This document shows, in pieces, positions 1 to 6,786 of a stretch of 15,833 nucleotides of DNA. The first letter of the stretch is position 1. Each line of letters opens with the position of its first letter. The notes under the pieces were generated by a model. The model was not told the DNA's origin. It did no database searches and saw nothing but the letters and a program-made list of their open reading frames with translations. The stretch comes from JAWBSP01 sp964632175 (GTDB lineage: Archaea > Hadarchaeota > Hadarchaeia > Hadarchaeales > JAWBSP01), in NCBI GenBank assembly GCA_964632175.1, contig CAZWBJ010000020.1, positions 1 to 15,833 on the forward strand, given 5' to 3'. The position numbers and the translations under genes were made by a program.

Positions 1-1515
1 GTGGAGGACCAGCTCGCGCTTCCCCGGCAGGTGAAGATTTTCGACACCACCCTTCGCGACGGGGAGCAGACTCCAGGAGTTTCGCTTACCCCAGAACAGA
101 AACTGGCCATAGCAAGACAGCTCGACAGGCTGGGGGTCGACGTCATCGAGGCTGGTTTCCCGGTGGTCTCGGAGGGGGAGAGGAAGGCGGTGGAAGCTAT
201 AGCGAGGGAGGGGATGGAGGCGAAGATATGTGCCCTCTCGCGCTGCAGGAAAGAGGATATCGACACGGCCATAGCCTGCGGGGTGGAAAGGATACACATC
301 TTCATCGCCACCTCGGACATCCACCTCCAGTATAAACTCAAGATGACCAGAGAGAAGGCGCTCGAAGAGGCCGTTAGGTGGGTGGAGTATGCGAAATCGC
401 AGGGGGTGGAGGTGGAGTTTTCCGCCGAGGACGCAACTAGGACCGATTTCGAATACCTAAAAGAAGTGTACCAGGCCACCGTGAAGGCGGGGGCCGATCT
501 CATCAACGTCCCGGATACCGTGGGGATCATGACCCCCCGCGCCACCTTCTGGCTCATCCAACAGCTCAAGAAAATCATCAGGGTCCCGATAAGCATGCAC
601 TGCCATAATGACCTGGGGCTGGCGGTGGCCAACTCGCTGGCGGGGGTGGAGGCGGGCGCGGAACAGGTTCACGTGACGGTCAATGGGCTGGGGGAGAGGG
701 CCGGAAACGCCTCGCTTGAGGAGGTGGTGATGGGGCTCCGTGCCTTCTACAACCTGAAACCTAAGGTGAAGACCGAGCTCCTGACCGAGACCTCCGAACT
801 CGTGAAGCGCCTCACCAAGATACCTGTCCAGCCGCACAAGGCCATCGTGGGGGAGAACGCCTTCGCGCACGAGGCGGGGATACACGTGCACGGGGTGCTG
901 GAGTTTCCCGGAACGTACGAACCGCTCTCTCCGGAACTCGTGGGGGCCCACCGCCGGTTGCTACTGGGTAAGCACGCGGGAACCCACTCAGTCGAGAGTC
1001 AGTTGCTCGAGCTGGGAATACGGCCCACCAAGGAGCAGCTGGTGGAGATAACGAGGAGGGTGAAGGAGCTCGGGGACAAGGGAAAGACGGTATCCATTTT
1101 GGATCTCAGAGCCATCGCCGAGAGCGTGGTGGGGGCGTTGCCTCAGGAGCAGAAGGCGGTCGAGCTGAAGGAGATTACCGTCACCACCGGCAACACCATC
1201 ACTCCCACGGCCGCGGTTAGGCTACTCGTGAAAGGGGAGCCTAGAGTGGGCTCAGCGACGGGGGTGGGCCCGGTCGACGCTGCCCTCAAGGCCATACAGA
1301 ACGTGGTGAAGGAAATCTCCAAGCTCGAGCTCCTCGAATACCATCTGGATGCCATAACAGGGGGTAGCGATGCGCTCGCCGATGTGACCATCAAGCTCAA
1401 GGACGAGGTGGGGAACCTGTACTTGGCCAGGGGAATTTCGGAGGATGTGGTTCTGGCGAGCGTCCAGGCGATGATAAACGGAATCAATCAGTGGTTCCTC
1501 AGATTCAAAAAGTAG
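1..1515 (+). CDS. leuA: 2-isopropylmalate synthase family enzyme (possibly citramalate synthase)
   Basis: This enzyme of the DRE-TIM family condenses acetyl-CoA with a 2-oxo acid; the leucine-pathway reaction uses 2-oxoisovalerate. The N-terminal barrel carries the signature DTTLRDGEQTPG at residues 15-26, the metal-binding HCHNDLG at 200-206, and GLGERAGNASLEE at 229-241. The region after about residue 370 (TVTTGNTITPTAAVRL and onward) looks like the LeuA regulatory dimer domain that binds the feedback inhibitor. The length of 504 residues fits full-size archaeal LeuA/CimA proteins. The GTG at base 1 is the probable start because the protein begins just before the conserved barrel, but upstream sequence is not visible, so promoter and RBS cannot be judged. 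The VPDTVG segment at 170-175 is more LeuA-like than the CDTVG I recall in archaeal CimA/AksA, so I favour isopropylmalate synthase. Citramalate or homocitrate synthase cannot be excluded from sequence alone. Confidence 0.88.
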   Translation: MEDQLALPRQVKIFDTTLRDGEQTPGVSLTPEQKLAIARQLDRLGVDVIEAGFPVVSEGERKAVEAIAREGMEAKICALSRCRKEDIDTAIACGVERIHIFIATSDIHLQYKLKMTREKALEEAVRWVEYAKSQGVEVEFSAEDATRTDFEYLKEVYQATVKAGADLINVPDTVGIMTPRATFWLIQQLKKIIRVPISMHCHNDLGLAVANSLAGVEAGAEQVHVTVNGLGERAGNASLEEVVMGLRAFYNLKPKVKTELLTETSELVKRLTKIPVQPHKAIVGENAFAHEAGIHVHGVLEFPGTYEPLSPELVGAHRRLLLGKHAGTHSVESQLLELGIRPTKEQLVEITRRVKELGDKGKTVSILDLRAIAESVVGALPQEQKAVELKEITVTTGNTITPTAAVRLLVKGEPRVGSATGVGPVDAALKAIQNVVKEISKLELLEYHLDAITGGSDALADVTIKLKDEVGNLYLARGISEDVVLASVQAMINGINQWFLRFKK

Positions 1516-1881
1516 GCTCGTTTTCTCCTGAACCGGACTTGCACTATCTGCACGTATGAAGTGCAGTCATCGTCGCAGTTTGTGCACACGTGCAGTCGGC
1601 CGGCTTCTTCCACTCGCTAACTTTTGTGCGCAGAGGTCGGAACATGGCGATATTAGTGCATACGTCTGCAGTCACTTTCCACCTTGAACCACTTAGATCC
1701 CGCCCCTCGAAACGTTTCAGTGACTCAGCAGGAGACAGGAGCATTTTCCACAAGGTATACCGAGCCGCCGATCCTGATCCAGTTCCCCCTTTCCAGTTCC
1801 CCGAGCAGATTCTTAGTTGCACATAAAACCACCGCCTGCCCTTTGCTCGCGGGAGTTCCTAGGTGAGCAGGATCCATTTCC

Positions 1882-1899
1882 GTTGTGCACACGTGTGCA
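1882..1899. promoter_or_regulatory. Palindromic box D, candidate operator
   Basis: The 18-mer GTTGTGCACACGTGTGCA occurs here and again, identically, at 1983-2000; its last 14 bases are a perfect palindrome. It ends 23 bases before the TATA-like element at 1923-1932, so a bound protein would sit just upstream of the transcription machinery. Confidence 0.5.
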
Positions 1900-1922
1900 T
1901 ATCGGGTTTCTTCTGGCTGGGG

Positions 1923-1935
1923 GTCCTTTTTAAAG
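1923..1935 (+). promoter_or_regulatory. TATA-like promoter element, distal
   Basis: GTCCTTTTTAAAG resembles an archaeal BRE/TATA element. If used, transcription would begin near 1955-1960 and give a leader of roughly 110 nt that would contain palindromic box E. Confidence 0.4.
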
Positions 1936-1982
1936 AAGAAAATACTGCGTGAAGGACACCATGGATGCCCTTTCGTCCCAGA

Positions 1983-2000
1983 GTTGTGCACACGTGTGCA
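1983..2000. promoter_or_regulatory. Palindromic box E, candidate operator
   Basis: This is the second exact copy of GTTGTGCACACGTGTGCA, 101 bases downstream of the first. It abuts the element GTCCTTTTTA at 2001-2010 with no gap. A protein bound here would be expected to block the BRE/TATA region of that element or a transcript coming from the distal promoter. Confidence 0.5.
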
Positions 2001-2010
2001 GTCCTTTTTA
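2001..2010 (+). promoter_or_regulatory. TATA-like promoter element, proximal
   Basis: GTCCTTTTTA repeats the first ten bases of the distal element at 1923-1932. A start about 25 bases downstream would give a leader of around 35 nt containing the RBS GAGGT at 2054-2058. Confidence 0.4.
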
Positions 2011-2068
2011 CCAACCACCAAATGGGGGTCACCGGCGGGCGAACTTTTGTCCTGAGGTAAGGGTTTTA

Positions 2069-3760
2069 ATGAGACCAATCGCCCTTCTCACCGACTTCGG
2101 CACCAAGGACCATTATGTTGCCGCCATGAAAGGCGTTATACTCTCTATAAATCCGGACGCCAGAATCGTTGACATCTCGCACGAGGTCCGGAAAGGGGAC
2201 ATTGCCTCCGGCGCTTTTACCCTCCTCCAAGCCTCTCGCACCTTCCCTGCGGGAACCATCTTTGTGGCGGTGGTTGACCCGGGCGTGGGCACGGGCCGCA
2301 AATGCCTAGCGATGAGAACTAGGAACCACTTCATCTTCCTAGCCCCGGACAACGGCCTCCTTTCACTAGTGGCCCAACAGTATGGTGTCGAAGAGGTTAG
2401 GGAGATTTCTAACCCTCAGCTGATGAGACCGGAGGTTTCCGCAACCTTTCATGGAAGGGACATCCTCGCCCCCGTAGCGGCTTGGCTCAGCCTAGGCAAA
2501 GGGCTGGAGGAGGTGGGGCCCAAACTTGAAACTTACTCTTCGCTGGAGTTTCCGACCCCCAAGCTCTCGGGCAGGAGAATCCTTGGTTCCGTGCTGCATC
2601 TGGATGACTTCGGCAACGTGGTTACCAACATCCCCTCCTCCATGGTTCCGTACGCCCCCGGTCAAACGCTTCTCGTGGAGGTGGCCAAGAAGAGGATTCC
2701 GCTAACTTTCGCCAGAACCTTCGGGGAGGTGGGAAGGGGGGAGGCCTTGGCATACCTAGGGAGTTCCGGCTTTCTCGAGCTGGCCAAAAACCTAGGCAAC
2801 CTCGCAAGGGAGATGCGGATCGAGACCGGGATGGAGGTGAGGATAACCCCCGCCGAGGTTCCCGTTCACCAGCTGAGGAGCTATCTCAAGCAGGGTTACA
2901 GGCTGGTGGGGGAGAATTCCGCCGTCAAGATTTGCCACTGGACCAAGGAGAGCTTGCTCGACGGGGAGGGCTGCTACAAGATGAAGTTCTACGGGATCCG
3001 GTCTTGGCGCTGCCTTCAAATGACCCCCTGCCTCTTCAACTGTACCCATCGCTGCCTCTACTGCTGGCGGATGGTGGAGGCCACGAACCCGCAAGCTAGG
3101 GCGGAGGACGATCCCTCAGAAATGATTGAGGAAGCCATCCGAGCCCAGCGCGAACTCCTGAGCGGCTTTAGGGGGAATCCGAAAGTCAACCTGGAGAGGT
3201 GGAGGGAGGCGCAGGAACCCCGTCACGCCGCCATCAGCCTCGCGGGCGAGCCGACCCTGTACGAGAGGCTCTCAGAGTTGATAGGGGAATTCAAGCGCAG
3301 GGGCTTCACCACTTTCCTCGTCACCAACGGCACGATGCCTGAGAGACTGGAAGCGCTAAAGGAAGAACCCACCCAGCTTTACATCTCCCTTTCCGCCCCC
3401 GATGAGGAGACCTACAGAAGAGTGTGCAACCCCCTCCTCGAGAACGGATGGAGCAGAATTCTGGAAAGCCTCAGGCTCATGAGGGGATTCAGCTGCAGGA
3501 AGGTCATCCGCCTGACGATGGTGAAAGGACTCAACATGATAAAACCAGAAGCCTACTCAAAGCTCATCCTGGAGGCCTCCCCCGATTTCGTCGAGGTGAA
3601 GGCCTACATGGATGTGGGGTTCGCCAAAAAAAGGCTAGGTCTGCAGTACATGCCCTCGCACGAGGAGATCAGAAGCTTCGCCAAGCAGCTCTCTCTCGAA
3701 ACCGGTTACCAGTACCTGCACGAGTCCGAGATAAGCCGGGTGATTCTCCTGAAGAAATAA
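2069..3760 (+). CDS. SAM hydrolase (DUF62) fused to TYW1 tRNA 4-demethylwyosine synthase
   Basis: This 563-residue protein joins two enzymes. Residues 1-262 are a SAM hydroxide adenosyltransferase, which converts SAM and water to adenosine and methionine: LLTDFG near the start, the D70/R77/H128 set in VVDPGVGTGR and FHGRDI, then DDFGNVVTNI at 179-188 and GSSGFLELA. Residues 265-563 are archaeal TYW1, the radical-SAM enzyme that uses pyruvate and m1G37 of tRNA-Phe to make 4-demethylwyosine. C325, C329 and C332 form the radical-SAM CX3CX2C, and C289, C302 and C315 match the spacing of the second cluster in Methanocaldococcus TYW1 (13, 13, then 10 to the first radical-SAM Cys). The ATG at 2069 is chosen because GAGGT lies 10 bases upstream and homology starts there; a longer reading from 1949 would encode the palindromic box. 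No stop or frameshift divides the halves. Both halves look intact, so both activities are expected. Confidence 0.9.
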   Translation: MRPIALLTDFGTKDHYVAAMKGVILSINPDARIVDISHEVRKGDIASGAFTLLQASRTFPAGTIFVAVVDPGVGTGRKCLAMRTRNHFIFLAPDNGLLSLVAQQYGVEEVREISNPQLMRPEVSATFHGRDILAPVAAWLSLGKGLEEVGPKLETYSSLEFPTPKLSGRRILGSVLHLDDFGNVVTNIPSSMVPYAPGQTLLVEVAKKRIPLTFARTFGEVGRGEALAYLGSSGFLELAKNLGNLAREMRIETGMEVRITPAEVPVHQLRSYLKQGYRLVGENSAVKICHWTKESLLDGEGCYKMKFYGIRSWRCLQMTPCLFNCTHRCLYCWRMVEATNPQARAEDDPSEMIEEAIRAQRELLSGFRGNPKVNLERWREAQEPRHAAISLAGEPTLYERLSELIGEFKRRGFTTFLVTNGTMPERLEALKEEPTQLYISLSAPDEETYRRVCNPLLENGWSRILESLRLMRGFSCRKVIRLTMVKGLNMIKPEAYSKLILEASPDFVEVKAYMDVGFAKKRLGLQYMPSHEEIRSFAKQLSLETGYQYLHESEISRVILLKK

Positions 3761-3761
3761 A

Positions 3762-3785
3762 ACGCAAAAAGAAAAAAAATCAAAA
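3762..3785 (-). terminator. T-rich terminator of the exported-protein gene
   Basis: Read on the minus strand, 3766-3780 is almost pure T broken by one C, lying 23-37 bases past the stop codon at 3803. Archaeal termination commonly uses such T-tracts. No stem is needed or seen. Confidence 0.5.
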
Positions 3786-3802
3786 CTCTTCCGGTCGCCC
3801 AG

Positions 3803-5569
3803 CTAGCCTCCGATTCCAACCACGCCCCCGATGTTTTCCCTCACAACCGAAAAGCTGGTGGTGCGTGCATTAGTGGGGTAGAGACAAATCCATCCCTCGA
3901 AGTTCCCTCCGATCAAGTCCCCGACGATTTTTCCGGACACCTCAAAGGAGAGACTTTGGGTCCATTCCAGAGAACCCGGGCCTTTCCAGCCTCCAAGGTC
4001 GACTGTGTGGGTCCCGCTCGCCTTGCCAGTACCTTTCACGTCACACTCCACCATGCGCTCAGATACCACCCCGCTCACGCTGGCTGAGATCTCCACCGTC
4101 CAGCTCGCGTTGAGATTCTTGGAAGTTATCGAGCGCTCACCCCTCGCTGTAAGATTCCCAACAACCGTGCCCTCCTGAAGCCTTGCCTCCAAGGTACCTT
4201 CCCCGAGGATCCTGACGGAGAGAGTACCCCACAACGTGTCGATGGAGCGTTCGCGGCTCTCGGAAAAGCTGGCGGCAAGGTTGCCCTCCGAGTCCACTGT
4301 CCCAGTGATCTTCACCCTAACAGGCAACACGACTACCAAGTATCCCTTTTCCCTCGCCTCATCCCACCAAGAGGCGCCTCCCGTCGTCCACCGCGTAAGA
4401 GCATCCTCGAGCCCAGTTTTGATGACCCCATAACCCTCTCTCAAAGCATCCTCCGCTTCGCCGGCTTTCCTAGTGTATTCGGTCTCCATCTCTTTGACTG
4501 TCTCCTGAAGTCTAACACCCACCTGCCGAATGCTCACCGCAATGGCCTTCAGGGCCTCGGGATTCTCGGCTGCGATGCCCTCGATGGTTTTGCCCACTGC
4601 GACGATTTGCTGTTCGAGAAGATTCTCAGCCTTCTTGTACTCTCTCCACTCCTCGGCATGCTTCTCCTCCCAGTCCATTGCACGATCCAGAATCTTCTCC
4701 GCCCTTTCCAGAAGCACCACGGCCGAGTGAAGGAGCCCGATTCTCACCTTATTGTCCTCCGCTGCCTCAAGGGCCTTGTCCCTGTGCTCCTCCGCCTCCC
4801 TCACCAGCACCTCCACGGCTTTCCTTCCAGGCACTTGAGGAGCCAGCTCGAGCTTGGCCTTGATTTCGGCCAGCTTGGTGTTGAACTCGCTGAGCTCCTT
4901 CTGTAGATCAAACACCGGTGGGGCCCTGGTCTTCTTTATCTCCACCTTCGTCTTTATCTCAAAGTCGCATGCCTTTATTTCGGCCTCCAGCGCCTTCACC
5001 GTCTCCACCCTCACTCTGGCGGCATAAGGTGCCTTGATGTTTTCTATCATCTGCTTGAGAAGCTCTATCCTCGCCTGAACCTCCTCAGGCCTGGTGGTCA
5101 CCTCTAGAGAACACTCTTGGAGGTCACCCACCACCTCTCCGATCTCCTCTTCGGCCGCGGTCCCCTTCAGTTCCTCCTTCAGCTTGAGCGCCGCCTCTTT
5201 GAGGAGCTGTACCTTGTTCTTCGCCACCCTCACTTCCTGTGCGCTCAGCCAGCTCACAACCTCTGCCTTCTTCTCCTCCGGCAGCTCCTGCTGAAGCTTG
5301 CTGTACAGTCTCTCCGTTTCCTCTTGGATGTGCAGGAACTGCGATCCCTTGCCTTTGTCGCACATCTTGGAGAACTCCATGAATCTCTCCTTCATGACGC
5401 TGACATCGTCCATTCTTTTTATCCGCTCGCCCAGCCTTTCAAGAGCATAGAGCGGGCTGTCCGGATCAACGTCTACAGTATCCACTACCACCGGCGTGGC
5501 CACACTCCCGCCTGCCACCGCTGCCACGATGACCACAACCACCAGGGGGGCTATTCCTCTCGTCTCCAT
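3803..5569 (-). CDS. Exported or membrane-anchored coiled-coil protein, DUF5667-like N-terminus
   Basis: I do not recognise a characterised family for the whole 588-residue protein. Residues 7-25 are a single hydrophobic segment with a short positive N-terminus (METRG), a signal peptide or anchor, so the rest should lie outside the membrane. The following DPDSPLYALERLGERIKRM (36-54) resembles the start of DUF5667 proteins, often exported. Residues from about 55 to 380 are rich in Glu, Lys, Ala and Leu with heptad-like patterning, suggesting long helices or coiled coils. From about 400 the character changes to Thr/Ser/Gly/Val-rich alternating segments, probably beta strands, ending in a Gly-rich tail. 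The ATG is supported by GGAGGTGA seven bases upstream. It stands alone, convergent with the TYW1 fusion and divergent from the regulator operon. A surface or cell-envelope role is inference. Confidence 0.8.
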   Translation of the reverse strand: METRGIAPLVVVVIVAAVAGGSVATPVVVDTVDVDPDSPLYALERLGERIKRMDDVSVMKERFMEFSKMCDKGKGSQFLHIQEETERLYSKLQQELPEEKKAEVVSWLSAQEVRVAKNKVQLLKEAALKLKEELKGTAAEEEIGEVVGDLQECSLEVTTRPEEVQARIELLKQMIENIKAPYAARVRVETVKALEAEIKACDFEIKTKVEIKKTRAPPVFDLQKELSEFNTKLAEIKAKLELAPQVPGRKAVEVLVREAEEHRDKALEAAEDNKVRIGLLHSAVVLLERAEKILDRAMDWEEKHAEEWREYKKAENLLEQQIVAVGKTIEGIAAENPEALKAIAVSIRQVGVRLQETVKEMETEYTRKAGEAEDALREGYGVIKTGLEDALTRWTTGGASWWDEAREKGYLVVVLPVRVKITGTVDSEGNLAASFSESRERSIDTLWGTLSVRILGEGTLEARLQEGTVVGNLTARGERSITSKNLNASWTVEISASVSGVVSERMVECDVKGTGKASGTHTVDLGGWKGPGSLEWTQSLSFEVSGKIVGDLIGGNFEGWICLYPTNARTTSFSVVRENIGGVVGIGG

Positions 5570-5645
5570 CCCTTCACCTCCTTCACGTTCGGGTAGAGGC
5601 TCGCCTGCCCGCCCCTGTCACGAGCAGGGTCATCATCACTTTCCT

Positions 5646-5655
5646 AGTTTTATAG
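5646..5655 (-). promoter_or_regulatory. TATA-like element for the exported-protein gene
   Basis: On the minus strand this reads ATCTATAAAA, a good archaeal TATA element. A start near 5625 would give a leader of about 55 nt with the strong RBS GGAGGTGA before the ATG at 5569. Confidence 0.45.
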
Positions 5656-5689
5656 ATGGTATAAGAAATTCGGCAAAACCGTTTGTTTT

Positions 5690-5724
5690 CTTTAAAAATT
5701 TTAGGTTATTTGGCTTTTTTAAAG
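5690..5724. promoter_or_regulatory. Symmetric divergent TATA pair
   Basis: A perfect 9-bp inverted repeat has arms CTTTAAAAA at 5690-5698 and TTTTTAAAG at 5716-5724, separated by 17 bases. Each arm is TATA-like, one facing each divergent gene. It may be a bidirectional promoter, or an operator shared by the two transcription units. Confidence 0.35.
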
Positions 5725-5743
5725 TTAAAAGGGAAAATTAAAG

Positions 5744-5768
5744 CTTTTTATCGTTCACAAAAAACGAT
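5744..5768 (+). promoter_or_regulatory. TATA-like element and inverted repeat before the regulator gene
   Basis: CTTTTTAT at 5744-5751 is TATA-like and is placed to start transcription near 5770-5777, shortly before the ATG at 5789. It runs into an inverted repeat, ATCGTT (5750-5755) and AACGAT (5763-5768), with a 7-base spacer. The repeat lies between TATA and predicted start, where a repressor would act; autoregulation by the encoded winged-helix protein is a guess. Confidence 0.35.
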
Positions 5769-5788
5769 TGCTCTCAATTTCTTCAAAA

Positions 5789-6241
5789 ATGCTTTTTTAT
5801 TTCCCCACCGACGAGTTGATGAGCATACAGGAAGCGGTGGGGATAGTCCTGCTCATCCTCCTGTTGGAAACCTCCTTCGGTTGCCTCCTGTATGTCCTCA
5901 GCCCCGGGGGGATGGAACTTGAAACCATTTTGGTTGGGACTGTGATAATGGTCGGGGTGATGGGGGGCCTTTCTATAACCCTCTACTTCCTGTTCAAAAA
6001 GTACGCGCACGAAAGAACCCTCAGAGTGGCCATGCTCACACTGTCTCCGGATGAGCAGAGGGTTCTCAAGGAGATCCTGGCGAGGAAAGAGGTAAGGCAG
6101 GACGACCTGCGCAGAATCGTGGATATGTCCAAGTCAAAACTCAGTGCGGTGGTCAACAGTCTAGAACGGAAGGGAGCCATCCACAAGCTGAGATATCATA
6201 AAACCAACATTTTACGGATAACCAAGGAGTTCAGTGGATGA
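5789..6241 (+). CDS. Membrane-anchored winged-helix transcriptional regulator
   Basis: The 150-residue product has two hydrophobic helices (about 15-37 and 47-69), then a positively charged stretch (FKKYAHER) and a MarR/ArsR-like winged helix at about 84-148. In that domain LSPDEQRVLKEILARK gives the first helix, QDDLRRIVDMSKSKLSAVVNSLERKG the helix-turn-helix, and IHKLRYHKTNILRIT the wing. This is the layout of archaeal membrane-linked regulators in which the DNA-binding domain faces the cytoplasm. The start is uncertain: no SD precedes ATG 5789 or ATG 5819, and an in-frame TTG occurs at 5768. I chose 5789 because it lies a short distance after the TATA element, consistent with a leaderless or near-leaderless message. 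It overlaps the translin gene by four bases (ATGA) and heads that operon. Ligand and targets are not evident. Confidence 0.75.
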   Translation: MLFYFPTDELMSIQEAVGIVLLILLLETSFGCLLYVLSPGGMELETILVGTVIMVGVMGGLSITLYFLFKKYAHERTLRVAMLTLSPDEQRVLKEILARKEVRQDDLRRIVDMSKSKLSAVVNSLERKGAIHKLRYHKTNILRITKEFSG

Positions 6242-6786
6242 GGGTCTCCAAACTCAAGAGATTTTTTGACCTCCAGGAGAAGCGAGCCAAGGCGGCCGAG
6301 GAACTCTCCAGGGAGGTGGTGAGGCTCTGCTCTAAGGGCGTGATGCTCATTCACAGACGTGGAGACGTCCGGCCCCTTCTTTCCGCCGCCGAGAGGGCCC
6401 TCAAGAGACTGGAGAAGATTTCGGTGAATCCCAGCGTGTTGGAGATAGCCCAACAGGAATTCGGGGAACTCTTCATCCTGAAGTACATCCTTGAAAAGGG
6501 GAAAATTCCAGAACCCGAGCAAGTGGGAATTCCATACTATCCCTATCTAATGGCGCTGGCGGATGTGGTGGGGGAGCTGAGGAGGGAACTCCTCGACTCA
6601 CTCAGACGGCGTGAGTTTAAGCGGGCCGAAGAATTCCTGCAGCACATGGAGGGAATCTTCGAGTTTCTCTCCACCTTCGATCACCCCGAGAGCATCCTTC
6701 CTGGACTCAGGAGGAAGAGGGACATCCTGAGAAGGGTACTTGAGGAGAGCAGGGGGGACTTGACCCTCGCCGTGGTGAGGAGCTGA
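6238..6786 (+). CDS. Translin/TRAX family RNA-binding protein, possible RNase
   Basis: This 182-residue, all-helical protein belongs to the translin family. Characteristic stretches are EIAQQEFGELFILKYILEKG (69-88), IPYYPYLMALADVVGELRREL (98-118) and FKRAEEFLQHMEGIFEFLSTFDHP (127-150). Archaeal translins form oligomeric barrels that bind single-stranded RNA or DNA; eukaryotic translin-TRAX (C3PO) is an RNase acting on small RNAs and tRNA 5' leaders. The acidic residues E74/E77, D109/E113 and the late RKRD (159-162) are in places where TRAX-type catalytic acids are expected, so nuclease activity is plausible but not shown. AAGGAG at 6224-6229 supports the ATG, which overlaps the regulator's stop. 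The stop in turn overlaps the sepS start by one base (TGATG), so translational coupling to SepRS is likely and a tRNA-related role is a reasonable guess. Confidence 0.85.
   Translation: MRVSKLKRFFDLQEKRAKAAEELSREVVRLCSKGVMLIHRRGDVRPLLSAAERALKRLEKISVNPSVLEIAQQEFGELFILKYILEKGKIPEPEQVGIPYYPYLMALADVVGELRRELLDSLRRREFKRAEEFLQHMEGIFEFLSTFDHPESILPGLRRKRDILRRVLEESRGDLTLAVVRS

Larger units (their letters stand above)
1540..2000. repeat. Cluster of TGCA-type palindromic boxes
   Basis: Five related inverted repeats are scattered here. Box A (1549-1565) reads TGCACGTATGAAGTGCA. Box B (1583-1594) reads TGCACACGTGCA. Box C (1657-1670) reads TGCATACGTCTGCA. Boxes D and E (cores 1886-1899 and 1987-2000) are the same perfect 14-bp palindrome TGCACACGTGTGCA. 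Boxes A, B, C and E are each followed by GTC on the right (TGCAGTC). A half-site TTGCACAT lies at 1817-1824. The clustering in a non-coding region before a gene suggests operators for a dimeric DNA-binding protein; this is inference, and the regulator is unknown. Confidence 0.6.
1516..2068. other. Non-coding stretch with palindromic boxes
   Basis: These 553 bases lie between leuA and the SAM hydrolase-TYW1 gene. Short open frames exist on both strands, but none resembles a protein I know and none has a convincing RBS. I see no tRNA-like fold or T-loop. What it does hold is a series of TGCA-based inverted repeats near 1549, 1583, 1657, 1886 and 1987, two copies of a TATA-like element (1923-1932 and 2001-2010), and the RBS of the next gene. 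It could be a control region, a degraded gene, or both. Confidence 0.6.

Noticed and set aside
457..951. Long minus-strand frame opposite leuA
   Set aside because: It is a shadow frame of a GC-rich conserved gene, with composition typical of antisense reading.
1540..2000. CRISPR array
   Set aside because: Repeats are short palindromes with irregular spacing and sequence variation; no direct repeat-spacer regularity and no cas genes.
1540..2000. Replication origin with Orc1/Cdc6 boxes
   Set aside because: The boxes do not resemble ORB elements, there is no strong AT-rich unwinding stretch, and no orc1/cdc6 gene adjoins.
1949..2068. N-terminal extension of the SAM hydrolase-TYW1 gene from ATG 1949
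   Set aside because: It would encode a palindromic box and TATA-like element, has no family similarity, and ATG 2069 has a good RBS.
1725..2078. Minus-strand reading frame of 117 codons
   Set aside because: No RBS, no recognisable sequence, and it runs through the repeated palindromes and promoter elements.
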